Below, piece by piece: positions 45,444 to 54,425 of a DNA stretch of 64,000 nucleotides (positions are counted from its first letter, which is position 1; each line of letters opens with the position of its first letter). The position numbers and the translations under genes were made by a program. This stretch comes from DASSUW01 sp963789005 (GTDB lineage: Bacteria > Actinomycetota > Thermoleophilia > Solirubrobacterales > Solirubrobacteraceae), in NCBI GenBank assembly GCA_963789005.1, contig CAWBIZ010000015.1:372001-436000 (forward strand). The letters are read 5' to 3'. A model generated the notes under the pieces. It worked only from the letters and a program-made list of their open reading frames with translations. It ran no database searches and was not told the origin of the DNA.

Positions 45444-46673
45444 TCACCGAGCGTACGCCGCCGGGTCGAGCTTGTAGCGCTCGAGCGGCCAGTACTCGAT
45501 CGCGAAGCTCTCCGCTGCGTCGAGCGACACGTAGCCGCCGAGCGCCTCCGCGCCGGCCATCACCTCGATCGCGCGGTGGTAGAGATCCCGCGCGATCTCC
45601 GACTCCCTCGTCGTCGTGCCCGCGGCGATCAGCCCGAGATGCTGGACGAGCACGATCCGCGGATCGAGGTCGGCGGGCTCCGTCGTCTCGTCGCGATGAG
45701 CGTCGACGTAGGCGAGGTACTCGGCGCGGTACCGCTCGGCGCACTCCGCGATCCGTGCCCGGAGGGCGCCGGCGTCGTCCGTCTCGGGGTCGTGAGGAAT
45801 CCACAGCGGGAGCCGCTTGGTATGGACGAGATGGTCCGGACACGGCGCCCCCACGGTCACCAAGCACTCGCCTTGCTTCGAGGAGACGAACTCGACCGTG
45901 CGCGCCGACGCATCGACGGTCAGCTCGCCCGGCACGGCGGCTCGGATCGCGGGAACGAGCTCGTGCAGCACCTGGGGACGCGCGCCCATGGAGCCGGGAT
46001 GCGGGCCGCCGAAGCGCGGCATGCCGCGCGTGCGTTCGTTGACGAAGTCGACCGCCTGGTTGATGACCGCGAGCGTGCGGCGGTATGCCTCCTCAGCCGT
46101 GTCGCCCCACACGACGAGACCGTGCTTGGCCAGCACGACGAGCTCGAGGCGGGGGTTCGCACGCACCGCCTCGCCGACCTGCTTGGAGAGCGTGAAGCCC
46201 GGCCGGATGTACGGGATCCAGGCGGCGACGGCGCCGAAGCACTCGCGTACGAGCCGCTCGCCTTCGGCTGTCCCGGCGAGGGCGTTGATCCCGTCGGGAT
46301 GCGTGTGGTGGACGTGGGCGGCGGGGACGAAGGCGTGCAGCAGCGTCTCGATCGAGCAGCGCGGCATCGCGGTGTCGACCTGGCAGCGGGCCAGGTGGGC
46401 GACCATCTCCTCGTCGCTCATCGCGTCGCGAGCGATCAGCGGGACCACCTCGTCGAGACGCAGCGCGGTGAACTGCTCCGGACCCATGGTGGCGAGGTCG
46501 GATCCCGAGCCCTTGACCCACATCACGGCGCCGTCCTTGACCGACGTGTTGCCGCCCCCGAAGTTCGCGACGGCACGGTTGGCGCCCAACAGGTGCGAAG
46601 CCAGCACGAGCTGGTCCAGCGCTGCCGCCGCGGGCACCGCGTCAGGCCACAGGTCTTCGACGCCCTCGAGCAC
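45444..46673 (-). CDS. class II aldolase, RhaD/RhaE-like, without the usual dehydrogenase domain
   Basis: A 409-residue class II aldolase. ANFGGGNTSVK near 40 binds phosphate, HVHHTHPDGIN near 128 carries the zinc histidines, and the third is in DLYHRAIEV near 372. It most resembles the N-terminal part of bifunctional rhamnulose-1-phosphate aldolase/lactaldehyde dehydrogenase (~680 residues), but the C-terminal SDR is absent: the protein ends at the domain joint (EYWPLERYKL). The products would be DHAP and L-lactaldehyde, and the downstream lutABC would oxidise lactate formed from it. Start is GTG at 46673. Confidence 0.8.
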   Translation of the reverse strand: MLEGVEDLWPDAVPAAAALDQLVLASHLLGANRAVANFGGGNTSVKDGAVMWVKGSGSDLATMGPEQFTALRLDEVVPLIARDAMSDEEMVAHLARCQVDTAMPRCSIETLLHAFVPAAHVHHTHPDGINALAGTAEGERLVRECFGAVAAWIPYIRPGFTLSKQVGEAVRANPRLELVVLAKHGLVVWGDTAEEAYRRTLAVINQAVDFVNERTRGMPRFGGPHPGSMGARPQVLHELVPAIRAAVPGELTVDASARTVEFVSSKQGECLVTVGAPCPDHLVHTKRLPLWIPHDPETDDAGALRARIAECAERYRAEYLAYVDAHRDETTEPADLDPRIVLVQHLGLIAAGTTTRESEIARDLYHRAIEVMAGAEALGGYVSLDAAESFAIEYWPLERYKLDPAAYAR

Positions 46674-46710
46674 GAGACCGCATGATGCCGCGCCTCGCCC
46701 CGAGGCGCCG

Positions 46711-47989
46711 CTACAACTCGCGCCCGTTCGCCTTCGCGTGGGCGAACAGGTCCGCGAGCAGCGCCTCCCAGCGCGGCCCGACCGCGACTTGCATGTCGTA
46801 GTCGCGCGCCGTCTCGCGCGCGGCGGCGGCGCAGCGGCGCCGCAGGTCCTCGTCGGCCATCAGCTCGGCCATCGCCGCCGCCAGCGCGTCGACGTCGCCG
46901 TCCGGGACGAGCAGCCCGTTGCGGTGGTCGTCGACGATGTCGCCCGGGACCCGTCCGGCAGTCGAACGCGACCGGCGCGAGGCCCTTGCTCATCGCCTCC
47001 AGCAGGATCAGCGGGAAGCCCTCCAGGCGCGAGCTGAGGACGAAGATCGAACCCCGCGCCATCGCCGCGCCCATGTCCTTGGTCGGGCCCGCGAGCTGGA
47101 CGCGATCGCCGAGACCGGCGGCGTCGATCTGCCGTCGCAGAGCGCCGCGCTGGCCGCCGCGGCCGTGGATCCGCACCCTCCACGCGGGGTGGTCGGGCGC
47201 GACCCTGGCGAACGCCTCGATCAGGCGGTCGAAGCCCTTCTGCGTCGTCAGGCGGCCGGCGCCGACCAGCAGCGGGGCCGCGAGGTCGGGCTCCGGCCCG
47301 CCGAGCGCCGACACCGAGTTGGGGATGCGCTCGGTGCGCACACTTCCGCCCGTGACCTGCTCGTAGCGCGCTCGGTCGCCCTCGGTGAGCGCGACGAGCA
47401 CGTCGAGCCGCGGGTAGGCGGCGACCATCGCGCGCCGCAGCCGCCGTCCCCAGACGTCGTGGCTCATGTGCTCCTGCCCGACGCGCACGAGCCCCGGCGG
47501 GCGCAGGTCGGCGGCGATCAGGTTGAGCACCGGTCGCGTGGTGATCAGGAACCCCGTCCGGCGGCGCAGGCGGCGCACGAGCTGCACGTCGACCCACAGG
47601 TTCCAGCGCGGCCCCGCGTCAGCCGGGTGGGCGAGCGCGCTCGGCAGGCGGCGCAGCCGGCGGCGGCCGCGCCGATCGTCGAGCGCGGTCACCCGCACGC
47701 CGGGCGCGAACGCGAAGAACGGCCGGCGGCGCGAGCGGAACACGCTCAGGATCTCGACCTCGTACCCCTGGCTCGCCAGGTAGCCGGCGAGGTTGTGCAC
47801 CGTCCGGATCGTGCCGCCCATGCCCCAGGCGCTGCCGAGCACGAACGTCACCCGCCGCTCGGCGCCCACCCGCTCCTCGGCCCGAGGGGCCGCGCGCGCG
47901 TACGCCCGAAGCGCGACGCGGACTGGCCACAGCGCCGCGTGAGCGAGGAACGGAAGCGCGGCGCGCACGTGCGGGAGGATGACGAACAT
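46711..47989 (-). CDS. GT4 family glycosyltransferase, one frameshift
   Basis: A retaining glycosyltransferase of ~425 residues. The N-terminal domain has GSAWGMGGTIRTVHNLAGYL, the C-terminal nucleotide-sugar domain LLVGAGRLTTQKGFDRLI and SSRLEGFPLILLEAM. A one-base insertion in a CCC/GGG run near 46949 shifts the last ~75 codons; they continue GDIVDDHRNGLLVPDGDVDA to the stop at 46711. The ATG at 47989 shares CATG with the start of the divergent cyclase-family gene; a later start is possible because ~45 residues precede the homology. Acceptor and sugar unknown. Confidence 0.8.
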
Positions 47990-48632
47990 GCAACGAATCG
48001 ACCTCAGTCACGTCGTCGAGGACGGGATGATCACGTACAAGGGCCTGCCGGCGCCGGTGGTCTGCGACTTCCTCAGCCGCGAGGCCAGCCGCGAGCACTA
48101 TGCGCCCGGCACCGAGTTCCACATCGGCAGCGTGCAGCTGTGCGCCAACACCGGCACGTACGTCGACAGCCCGTTCCACCGCTACCCGGACGGCGCCGAC
48201 ATGTCCGAGCTGCCGCTCGACCGCCTCGCCGACCTCGACGCCGTCGTCGTCGACAGCCGCGAGCGGGCGCTCGACCGGTCGGCGCTCGAGGGCGTCGAGG
48301 TCGCGGGCCGGGCGGTGCTGGTGCGCACGGGCTGGAGCCGCCACTGGCGCACGGACGCCTACTTCGAGGGTCACCCGTTCCTGACCGCGGACGCGGCGGC
48401 GTACCTCGTCGACCAAAGCGCGCTGCTCGTGGGAATCGACTCGCTCAACATCGACGACACCGCCACCGGCGAGCGGCCGGTCCACTCGACGCTGCTGGCC
48501 GCCGGCATCCCGATCTGCGAGCACCTGACCAACCTGGACGCGCTGCCCGCCGCCGGCTTCCGCTTCAGCGCCGTGCCGGTCAAGCTGCGCGGGCTCGGCA
48601 CGTTCCCCGTCCGCAGCTACGCGGTGCTGTAA
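47988..48632 (+). CDS. cyclase family protein (kynurenine formamidase-like), altered metal motif
   Basis: A 214-residue protein of the cyclase fold. The usual metal-binding HxGTHxDxPxH reads NTGTYVDSPFHRYPDG, so two histidine ligands are Asn and Tyr. The C-terminal half (ALLVGIDSLNIDDTATG, PVHSTLLAAGIPICEHLTN) is typical of the family, which hydrolyses arylformamides or related amides. Retention of the fold with a changed site suggests another metal set or a non-catalytic role. ATG at 47988 is chosen because GGGAGG lies 9 bases before it. Confidence 0.8.
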   Translation: MQRIDLSHVVEDGMITYKGLPAPVVCDFLSREASREHYAPGTEFHIGSVQLCANTGTYVDSPFHRYPDGADMSELPLDRLADLDAVVVDSRERALDRSALEGVEVAGRAVLVRTGWSRHWRTDAYFEGHPFLTADAAAYLVDQSALLVGIDSLNIDDTATGERPVHSTLLAAGIPICEHLTNLDALPAAGFRFSAVPVKLRGLGTFPVRSYAVL

Positions 48633-48663
48633 CGGGCCACGGCGGGCGGCGACTTGATCAGCG

Positions 48664-49431
48664 ATGGCGAATCTCGGCGCATCGGTGGGTTGGGGCCTCC
48701 TGGTCGGAGGCAGCCTCGTCGTAGGCGCGCTGGCGGCGGTGCTCCTGCACCTGCCGGAGCGCGTGGCGGCGACGCTCACCGCGTTCGGCGGCGGGATCCT
48801 CTTCGCCGCCATCGCGCTCGAGCTCGTGCCCGACGCCGATGAGGGCGCCGGCACCGCGCTGACCGCCGCCGGCCTAGCCGCGGGCACGCTGCTCTACGTC
48901 GGCGCCGACGCCTGGTTGAACCGCGAGCCGAGCATGCGTGCGATGCGCCGCTCGGCCCACGCCGCGGCGTCCGGCCGAGCGATGGCGATGCCGCGCGACC
49001 ACGCCGAGGCGGCGCGGGGAGAGTCGATCGCCGCCGGGATCTTCGTCGACGGCGTGCCCGAGTCGATCGCGCTCGGGCTCACCGTCGCCGACGGCGAGGT
49101 CGGCGTCGCGCTGCTGGCCGGGATTCTGTTGGGCAACGTCGTCGAGTCCTACGGCGCCGCGCAGCCGATCCTCGCCGGCGGTCACACGCGCGGCTTCGCC
49201 CTCCGCGTGCTAGGCGGGATCGGCATCGCGCTCGCAGGCGCAACCGTGCTCGGCGGCACCGTGCTCGCGGACGCGAGCGCCGAGCTCGTCGGCACCGCGC
49301 AGGCGATCGCCGCCGGCGCGGTCCTCGCGGTGATCTCGATCGCGATCGTCCCGCACGCGTTCGCCGAGGTGTCGAGCCGCGTCGCTACCGCCACCGTCGC
49401 CGGGTTCATCTGCGGCTACCTGCTCTCGTAG
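48664..49431 (+). CDS. ZIP-like metal transporter
   Basis: A 255-residue membrane protein with about eight helices. ALELVPDADEG near 60 and FVDGVPESIALG near 128 match the metal-binding helices of ZIP zinc/iron permeases; a His/Met/Arg-containing loop (~85-115) links the two halves. Some relatives are annotated as ZIP-family or hypothetical membrane proteins, so the metal is open. ATG at 48664, 31 bases after the cyclase-family gene. Confidence 0.75.
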   Translation: MANLGASVGWGLLVGGSLVVGALAAVLLHLPERVAATLTAFGGGILFAAIALELVPDADEGAGTALTAAGLAAGTLLYVGADAWLNREPSMRAMRRSAHAAASGRAMAMPRDHAEAARGESIAAGIFVDGVPESIALGLTVADGEVGVALLAGILLGNVVESYGAAQPILAGGHTRGFALRVLGGIGIALAGATVLGGTVLADASAELVGTAQAIAAGAVLAVISIAIVPHAFAEVSSRVATATVAGFICGYLLS

Positions 49432-49448
49432 CGCGTTGCGCTTGTCGC

Positions 49449-50375
49449 TCAGCGCGACTGGACCGGCTCGAGCTCGCGCTCGGGCACGGGCGCCGCGACG
49501 ATCGAGCGCTCGAGGCGGCGGTTGCGCAGGGCGGCGTTGAACTCGCCGCCGATCAGGATCGCGATGCTGGCCAGGTAGGCCCACAGCACGGTCGCGACGA
49601 CCGCGTTGATCGACTGGCCGATGAGGATCATCGACGGGTCGTTGGCCGCGACGCCGCCGGACGCGGCGCGCATCCCGAGCTCGGCCGAGATGCGGAACAC
49701 GACCGCGGCCACGATCCACAGCGCGGCGCCGACCAGTGCGCCCGGGAGGCAGTCGCGCCAGCAGTGCTTCACGTTCGGGCTGAAGCGGTAGAGCGAGACG
49801 AGGAAGCCGACCACGACGACCAGCAACAGCGGCACGCGCAGCGCGGCCCAGCCGACGGCCACCGTCACCTGGACGGTCAGCGCCACGAGCGCCACCGACC
49901 CGAGCGCGAAGCCCAGCGCGAGCACGCGCTGCACGAGCGTCGCCCGCGCGCTGCGCACGCGGTAGGCCACGTCGAGCGCGGTGCCGGTCGCCTCGAACAG
50001 GCGCATCGAGCACCACCACGCGATCAGCAGGCCGAAGATCGCCACCCCGCCGCTCGGCTGGGAGAGCTGCAGGTGCACGAACGGGGTGATCACCGTGTCC
50101 GCCAGCTCGGGGCCCATGAGCGTGCGGATCGCGCTGATGGCGGCGTTCTCCGCCTCGAACACGAGCTGCTCGCCGATCAGCGACTTCGACAGCCCGAGCG
50201 CGGACCCCACGGCGACCGTCGACGGGACGAGCGTCACGACCGCGAAGAACGCCATCTCGGCGGCATGGCCGGTCGTGCGGTGCCGCTTGCAGTTACGCAG
50301 CACCTCGCGCACGAACTGCCACGGCGTCGCGTGGACAGGGTCGAAGGTGGTCGGTGACGCGCGAACGAACCGCAT
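49449..50375 (-). CDS. YihY/BrkB family membrane protein
   Basis: A 308-residue inner-membrane protein with about six helices: AEMAFFAVVTLVPSTVAVGS, later IAWWCSMRLFEATGTALDVA, PNVKHCWRDCLPGALVGAAL and YLASIAILIGGEFNAALR, all typical of YihY/BrkB. The family has no settled biochemical role. ATG at 50375 is preferred; the open frame extends upstream without similarity. It is divergent from the DM13 gene. Confidence 0.85.
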   Translation of the reverse strand: MRFVRASPTTFDPVHATPWQFVREVLRNCKRHRTTGHAAEMAFFAVVTLVPSTVAVGSALGLSKSLIGEQLVFEAENAAISAIRTLMGPELADTVITPFVHLQLSQPSGGVAIFGLLIAWWCSMRLFEATGTALDVAYRVRSARATLVQRVLALGFALGSVALVALTVQVTVAVGWAALRVPLLLVVVVGFLVSLYRFSPNVKHCWRDCLPGALVGAALWIVAAVVFRISAELGMRAASGGVAANDPSMILIGQSINAVVATVLWAYLASIAILIGGEFNAALRNRRLERSIVAAPVPERELEPVQSR

Positions 50376-50479
50376 GCGATCGAAGCTCTCGTGCCAAACA
50401 GTACAAGTCGTTCGGCCCAACCGCGAGCCGCTGGCGCGGGGACGCTGTAACGCCCCGCGGGCTGCCTCGACCATGGACC

Positions 50480-51175
50480 ATGCAGGCAACGCGCTCGCGG
50501 CTCGCTCTCGCCCTCGTCTCGATCCCCGTCGTCGCCGCCGTGGTGCTCGCCGGCATCTGGGTGACGGGTGGCGTGATCACCAACAGCTTCACGGTGTCGA
50601 TGTGGCTCACTGCCGCCTGGATGGGCCTCGCCGGGGTCGTCTGCCTCGCGATCGCCGTCCGCAGCCGGCTGCTGCGGTGGCCCGTGCTCGGTGCCTACGT
50701 CGTGACCGCCGCCGTCGCGGGTGTCTACCTCGGCTCGTCCGTGTTCCTCGACGAGACGGTGAACGAGCAGGTCGCGACGGCCGCGCCGGCAGCGCCCGCC
50801 CCGGCGGCGTCCGACGGGCCGGAACGCGCCCGGCCACCGCGCAACGTCCGCCTGCGCGTGGGCCGCTTCGAGTCAGTCCAGCACCCGGCCGCCGGCACCG
50901 CCACGCTGATCCGGCTGGCGAAGGGCGGTCGCGTGCTCACGCTGACGGGCTTCGAGGTCGACAACGGGCCCGACCTGCGCGTCTTCCTCGTGGCGGGCCC
51001 GGCCCGCAGCGAAGGAGAGGTGGAGGACTACATCGACCTCGGGGCGCTCAAGGGCAACCGCGGGAACCAGCAGTACGAGATCCCGTCACGCGTGGACCTC
51101 GACCGCTATACGACCGCCGTCGTGTGGTGCCGAGCGTTCTCCGTGCTGTTCGCGCGCGCACCGACGCGGGCCTGA
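50480..51175 (+). CDS. membrane-anchored DM13 domain protein
   Basis: A 231-residue protein with three membrane helices in the first ~95 residues, an Ala/Pro linker, and a C-terminal DM13 domain (GRFESVQHPAAGTATLIRLA, VDNGPDLRVFLVAG, YIDLGALKGNRGNQQYEIP, AVVWCRAFSVLFA) with the conserved cysteine of the family. DM13 is proposed to take part in extracytoplasmic electron transfer. ATG at 50480 begins the first helix. It converges with the exported-protein gene at 51177. Confidence 0.8.
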   Translation: MQATRSRLALALVSIPVVAAVVLAGIWVTGGVITNSFTVSMWLTAAWMGLAGVVCLAIAVRSRLLRWPVLGAYVVTAAVAGVYLGSSVFLDETVNEQVATAAPAAPAPAASDGPERARPPRNVRLRVGRFESVQHPAAGTATLIRLAKGGRVLTLTGFEVDNGPDLRVFLVAGPARSEGEVEDYIDLGALKGNRGNQQYEIPSRVDLDRYTTAVVWCRAFSVLFARAPTRA

Positions 51176-51176
51176 G

Positions 51177-51653
51177 TCAGCGGCCGGCGAACGGCTCGCC
51201 GACGGGCACGCTGCGCGACCACGGCGTGCGGCCGCCGGACACGACCGCCCGCACCTGGTAGGCGAGCTGGCTCTGCTGGAGTGCGACCTGGACGTCGCGC
51301 CGGACCAGGCCCGCGGAGCGGGCGTTGCGCCCCTTGGCGACCTCGATCGCGAAGCAGCGCCCGCGTTGACGCTGCGAAGTGGCCGGCGCGCCCTCGCCCG
51401 TGAGCGGCCGCAGCTCGTACGCACGCGCGCCCGCGTAGGCGTTCCAGCACAGGCGCCAGCGCGTGGTCCACGCGATCCGGTCGCGCGGCAACCGGCGCAC
51501 CTCGTCCTGCAGCGAGGCGGTGAGGCCGCGCACAGGCCCGGCGGACGCGCGCGGCGCGCGGTCTCCTTCGCCGCCCGACAAAGCGGCCGCGGCGACCGCC
51601 GCGCCCACCAGGGGCACGGCGATCGCGAGCCGACGATGCGTGCGGCCTACCAC
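51177..51653 (-). CDS. exported hypothetical protein
   Basis: A 158-residue protein with a signal-like N-terminus (RRLAIAVPLVGAAVAAAAL) and no recognised domain. Two cysteines (WRLCWNAY, GRCFAIEV) could pair after export. GTG at 51653 overlaps the end of the upstream beta-helix protein gene by 7 bases, so the two are coupled and likely work together outside the membrane. Confidence 0.65.
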   Translation of the reverse strand: MVGRTHRRLAIAVPLVGAAVAAAALSGGEGDRAPRASAGPVRGLTASLQDEVRRLPRDRIAWTTRWRLCWNAYAGARAYELRPLTGEGAPATSQRQRGRCFAIEVAKGRNARSAGLVRRDVQVALQQSQLAYQVRAVVSGGRTPWSRSVPVGEPFAGR

Positions 51654-52428
51654 TCCACCGGGTAGGGCGGGGCGTTGTTGAGGATCACCGTGCGGTCCGG
51701 CACCTGGGTGCCGGAGGGCAGCTCGGAGTTCTGCACGAGGCTCTTGACCCCGATCGTCACCCGGTCGCCGACCACCGCGTTGAACAGGATCCCCTGGTCC
51801 TTGAGCACGAAGTCGTCCCCCGCGGCGGTTGTCGCGGTGAACGGCCCGAACGACGACGGCCCGCCGTGGACGACGCTGTGCACGCCGTAGGAGCCGCGGT
51901 CGCCGAGCGAGATGTGCGTCTCCTCGAGCGCGTGCCAGACGACCTCGTCCTTCATCGTCGTGATCGTGCCGATCTGCCACTCCTCGCCCTCATCGGCGCG
52001 CAGCGCGTTCTTGACGCCTGACACTGCCGAGAAGCCGCTGAGCGTGTTCTCGAAGTCGACGAGCCCGGTGATCCGGGCCTTGCCGCCGAAGTCGCGCGCG
52101 TAGTTGGGCACGCGCGTCGGCACGCCGGCGAACGTCGGCAGGTGATGCTCGGGGTCGTAGTTGATCCCGAACACGTTCTGCCGGTTCTCGGCCTGCAGCT
52201 CCGAGTAGCCGACCGCGAAGCCGACGTGTGCTTGCCCCGTCCCGCCGCCTTGAGATACGCGAACGGCGCCACGTAGTCGAGCTGCCCGAGCGTGATGTGC
52301 TCGCGCTTCTCGAGCTTCGCCGTCGGATCGACGAAGGTGGGGCCCGGCTCCGCCGCCGAAGCGGACGCGCCGAAGCCGACCACCGCCGCGCACAGCGCAG
52401 CAGTGGTCCCGGCCATAGGCCTGACCAT
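51647..52428 (-). CDS. exported left-handed beta-helix (gamma-carbonic-anhydrase-like) protein, one frameshift
   Basis: About 260 residues once a one-base loss near 52235 is repaired. A signal peptide ends near ASASA. Then HITLGQLDYVAPFAYLKA, NVFGINYDPEHHLPTF, KARITGLVDFENTLSGFSAV and VVGDRVTIGVKSLVQNSELP show hexapeptide-repeat-like strands of a left-handed beta-helix, resembling gamma-carbonic anhydrases. Metal ligands are not certain. ATG at 52428 follows AGGAGG. A break between the signal part and the helix in the given sequence makes two open frames. Confidence 0.65.
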
Positions 52429-52543
52429 GAGTGCCTCCTGACATAACGGCCGCCGGAACCCGAGCCGCGGCCTGTCTGGTCAACACTCCAACACCGGATT
52501 ACAGAGTGCAAGTGGCGCAGGCGACCTCGTATCGTGCACGCGC

Positions 52544-54418
52544 GTGACGGCGACCGAGCGAACCTCCGCCGAGCTGCTCCGCATCGCGACGGCCGGGTCG
52601 GTCGACGACGGCAAGAGCACGCTGATCGGCCGGCTGCTGTACGACGCGCGGGCGCTGATGGCCGACGAGATGGCCCGCGCCGACGTCGACCTCGCCCACC
52701 TGATCGACGGCCTGCGGGCCGAGCGCGAGCAGGGCATCACGATCGACGTCGCGTACCGCTTCTTCGCCACCCCGGCGCGCTCGTTCATCATCGCCGACAC
52801 CCCGGGCCACGTCCGCTACACGCGCAACATGGTCACGGGCGCCTCGACCGCCGACGCCGCGCTCGTGCTCGTCGACGCTCGCGCCGGCATCATCGAGCAG
52901 TCGCGCCGCCATGCGTACCTGGCCGCGCTGCTCGGGATCCGCCACCTCGTGGCGTGCGTGAACAAGATGGACCTCGTCGACTGGGACGAGGCGCGCTTCC
53001 GCGAGATCGAGCGCGGCTTCGTCGAGATGGCCGAGCGCCTCGGCGTGCCCGACACGCGCGTCATCCCCGTGTCCGCGCTCAACGGCGACAACGTGGTCGA
53101 CGCGTCCGCGAACACGCCATGGTTCGCCGACCCCCCGCTGCTCGCGCAGCTCGAGCGGCTCGAGGTGAGCGCAGACGACGCGCCGCAGGAGACGCGCTTC
53201 CCCGTGCAGCTGACCGTGCGGGCGCCCGACTACCGGGGCTACGCCGGTCGCGTCGCGGGCGGGGTGCTGCGGCGGGGCGACGAGGTCGTGGTCCTGCCGC
53301 GCCGGGAGTACTCGCGGATCGCCCGGATCGACACCCCCGACGGCGCGGTGGAGAGCACCCGGCCGCCGATGTCGGTCACCGTGCTGCTGGAGGACGACAT
53401 CGACGTCGGCCGCGGCGACATGCTCAGCGGCGCCGCCTCGCCGCCGCCGGTCGCCCGCCATCTCGAGGCCACGATCTGCTGGATGGCCGAGCGCCCGCTG
53501 CTCGCCGGGACGCGCTACGAGCTCAAGCACACCACCCGCCGCGTGCGTGCGACGATCGAGGAGATCCGCACGCGCGTGGACATGGAGACGCTCGGCGACG
53601 TCGCCCGGCCCGGCGAGCTCGAGCTGAACGACATCGGGCGCGTGCGCCTGCGGACGAGCGCGCCCGTGCTCGCCGATCCGTACACGCGCAACCGCACCAC
53701 GGGCGCCTTCATCCTCGTCGACGAGACCACGCACGACACCGTCGCCGCGGGCATGATCCTCAGCGCCACCGAGGAGGCGGGCGCGCCGGTCGGCCCCCAC
53801 AGCCCCGACGTCGTGTGGCACGAGCCGCCGCTCCCGCGCCGCGAGCGCTGGGGGATCCTCGGCGTGCGCGGCGCCACCGTGTGGCTCACGGGGCTGCCCG
53901 GCTCCGGCAAGTCGACGATCGGCGAGGAGCTCGAGCGCCGCCTGGTCGCCGCCGGCCGGCCCGCCTACCTGCTCGACGGCGAGAACCTGCGCCACGGGCT
54001 CAGCGGCGACCTGGGGTTCTCGCCCGCCGACCGGCACGAGCATGCCCGCCGGGTGGCGAGCCTCGCGCGCATCCTCGCCGACACCGGCAACGTGGCGATC
54101 GTCGCGCTCGTGTCGCCGATGGCCGCCGACCGCGCCTGGGCGCGCGAGCTGCACGAGCAGGCCGACCTCGACTTCGTGGAGGCGTGGGTCGACACCCCGA
54201 TCGAGGAGTGCGAGCGCCGCGACCCCGCCGGCCTCTACGCCCGCGCCCGCGCGGGAGAGCTGCCCGGCTTCACCGGCGTCGACGCGCCGTACGAGTCGCC
54301 GGAGGCGCCGGACGTCCGGCTCCATGCGTCCGAGGAGCCGGTCGAGCAGTCGGTCGAGCGCGTGCTCGAGACGCTCGAGCAGCGCGCCTCGGGGCGCGCG
54401 AAGCGCCCCGAGGCGTAG
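52544..54418 (+). CDS. cysNC: bifunctional sulfate adenylyltransferase subunit 1 / adenylylsulfate kinase
   Basis: A 624-residue fusion. Residues 1-~430 are CysN, an EF-Tu-like GTPase (GSVDDGKST at ~18, DTPGH near 90, NKMD near 145) that drives ATP sulfurylase. Residues ~440-624 are CysC, the APS kinase (GLPGSGKST near 455, DGENLRHGLSGDLGF near 480). Together they activate sulfate to APS and PAPS. The partner CysD is not beside it, which is unusual as cysD normally precedes cysN. GTG at 52544. A hairpin lies inside the last codons. Confidence 0.95.
   Translation: MTATERTSAELLRIATAGSVDDGKSTLIGRLLYDARALMADEMARADVDLAHLIDGLRAEREQGITIDVAYRFFATPARSFIIADTPGHVRYTRNMVTGASTADAALVLVDARAGIIEQSRRHAYLAALLGIRHLVACVNKMDLVDWDEARFREIERGFVEMAERLGVPDTRVIPVSALNGDNVVDASANTPWFADPPLLAQLERLEVSADDAPQETRFPVQLTVRAPDYRGYAGRVAGGVLRRGDEVVVLPRREYSRIARIDTPDGAVESTRPPMSVTVLLEDDIDVGRGDMLSGAASPPPVARHLEATICWMAERPLLAGTRYELKHTTRRVRATIEEIRTRVDMETLGDVARPGELELNDIGRVRLRTSAPVLADPYTRNRTTGAFILVDETTHDTVAAGMILSATEEAGAPVGPHSPDVVWHEPPLPRRERWGILGVRGATVWLTGLPGSGKSTIGEELERRLVAAGRPAYLLDGENLRHGLSGDLGFSPADRHEHARRVASLARILADTGNVAIVALVSPMAADRAWARELHEQADLDFVEAWVDTPIEECERRDPAGLYARARAGELPGFTGVDAPYESPEAPDVRLHASEEPVEQSVERVLETLEQRASGRAKRPEA
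54385..54415. terminator. hairpin inside the 3' end of cysNC
   Basis: CGCCTCGGGGCGC and its complement (13 bp) around GCGAA end one base before the cysNC stop. The amylase gene ends 10 bases further on, so the hairpin can serve both converging genes while encoding the last CysNC residues. Confidence 0.5.
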
Positions 54419-54425
54419 CCCCCGC

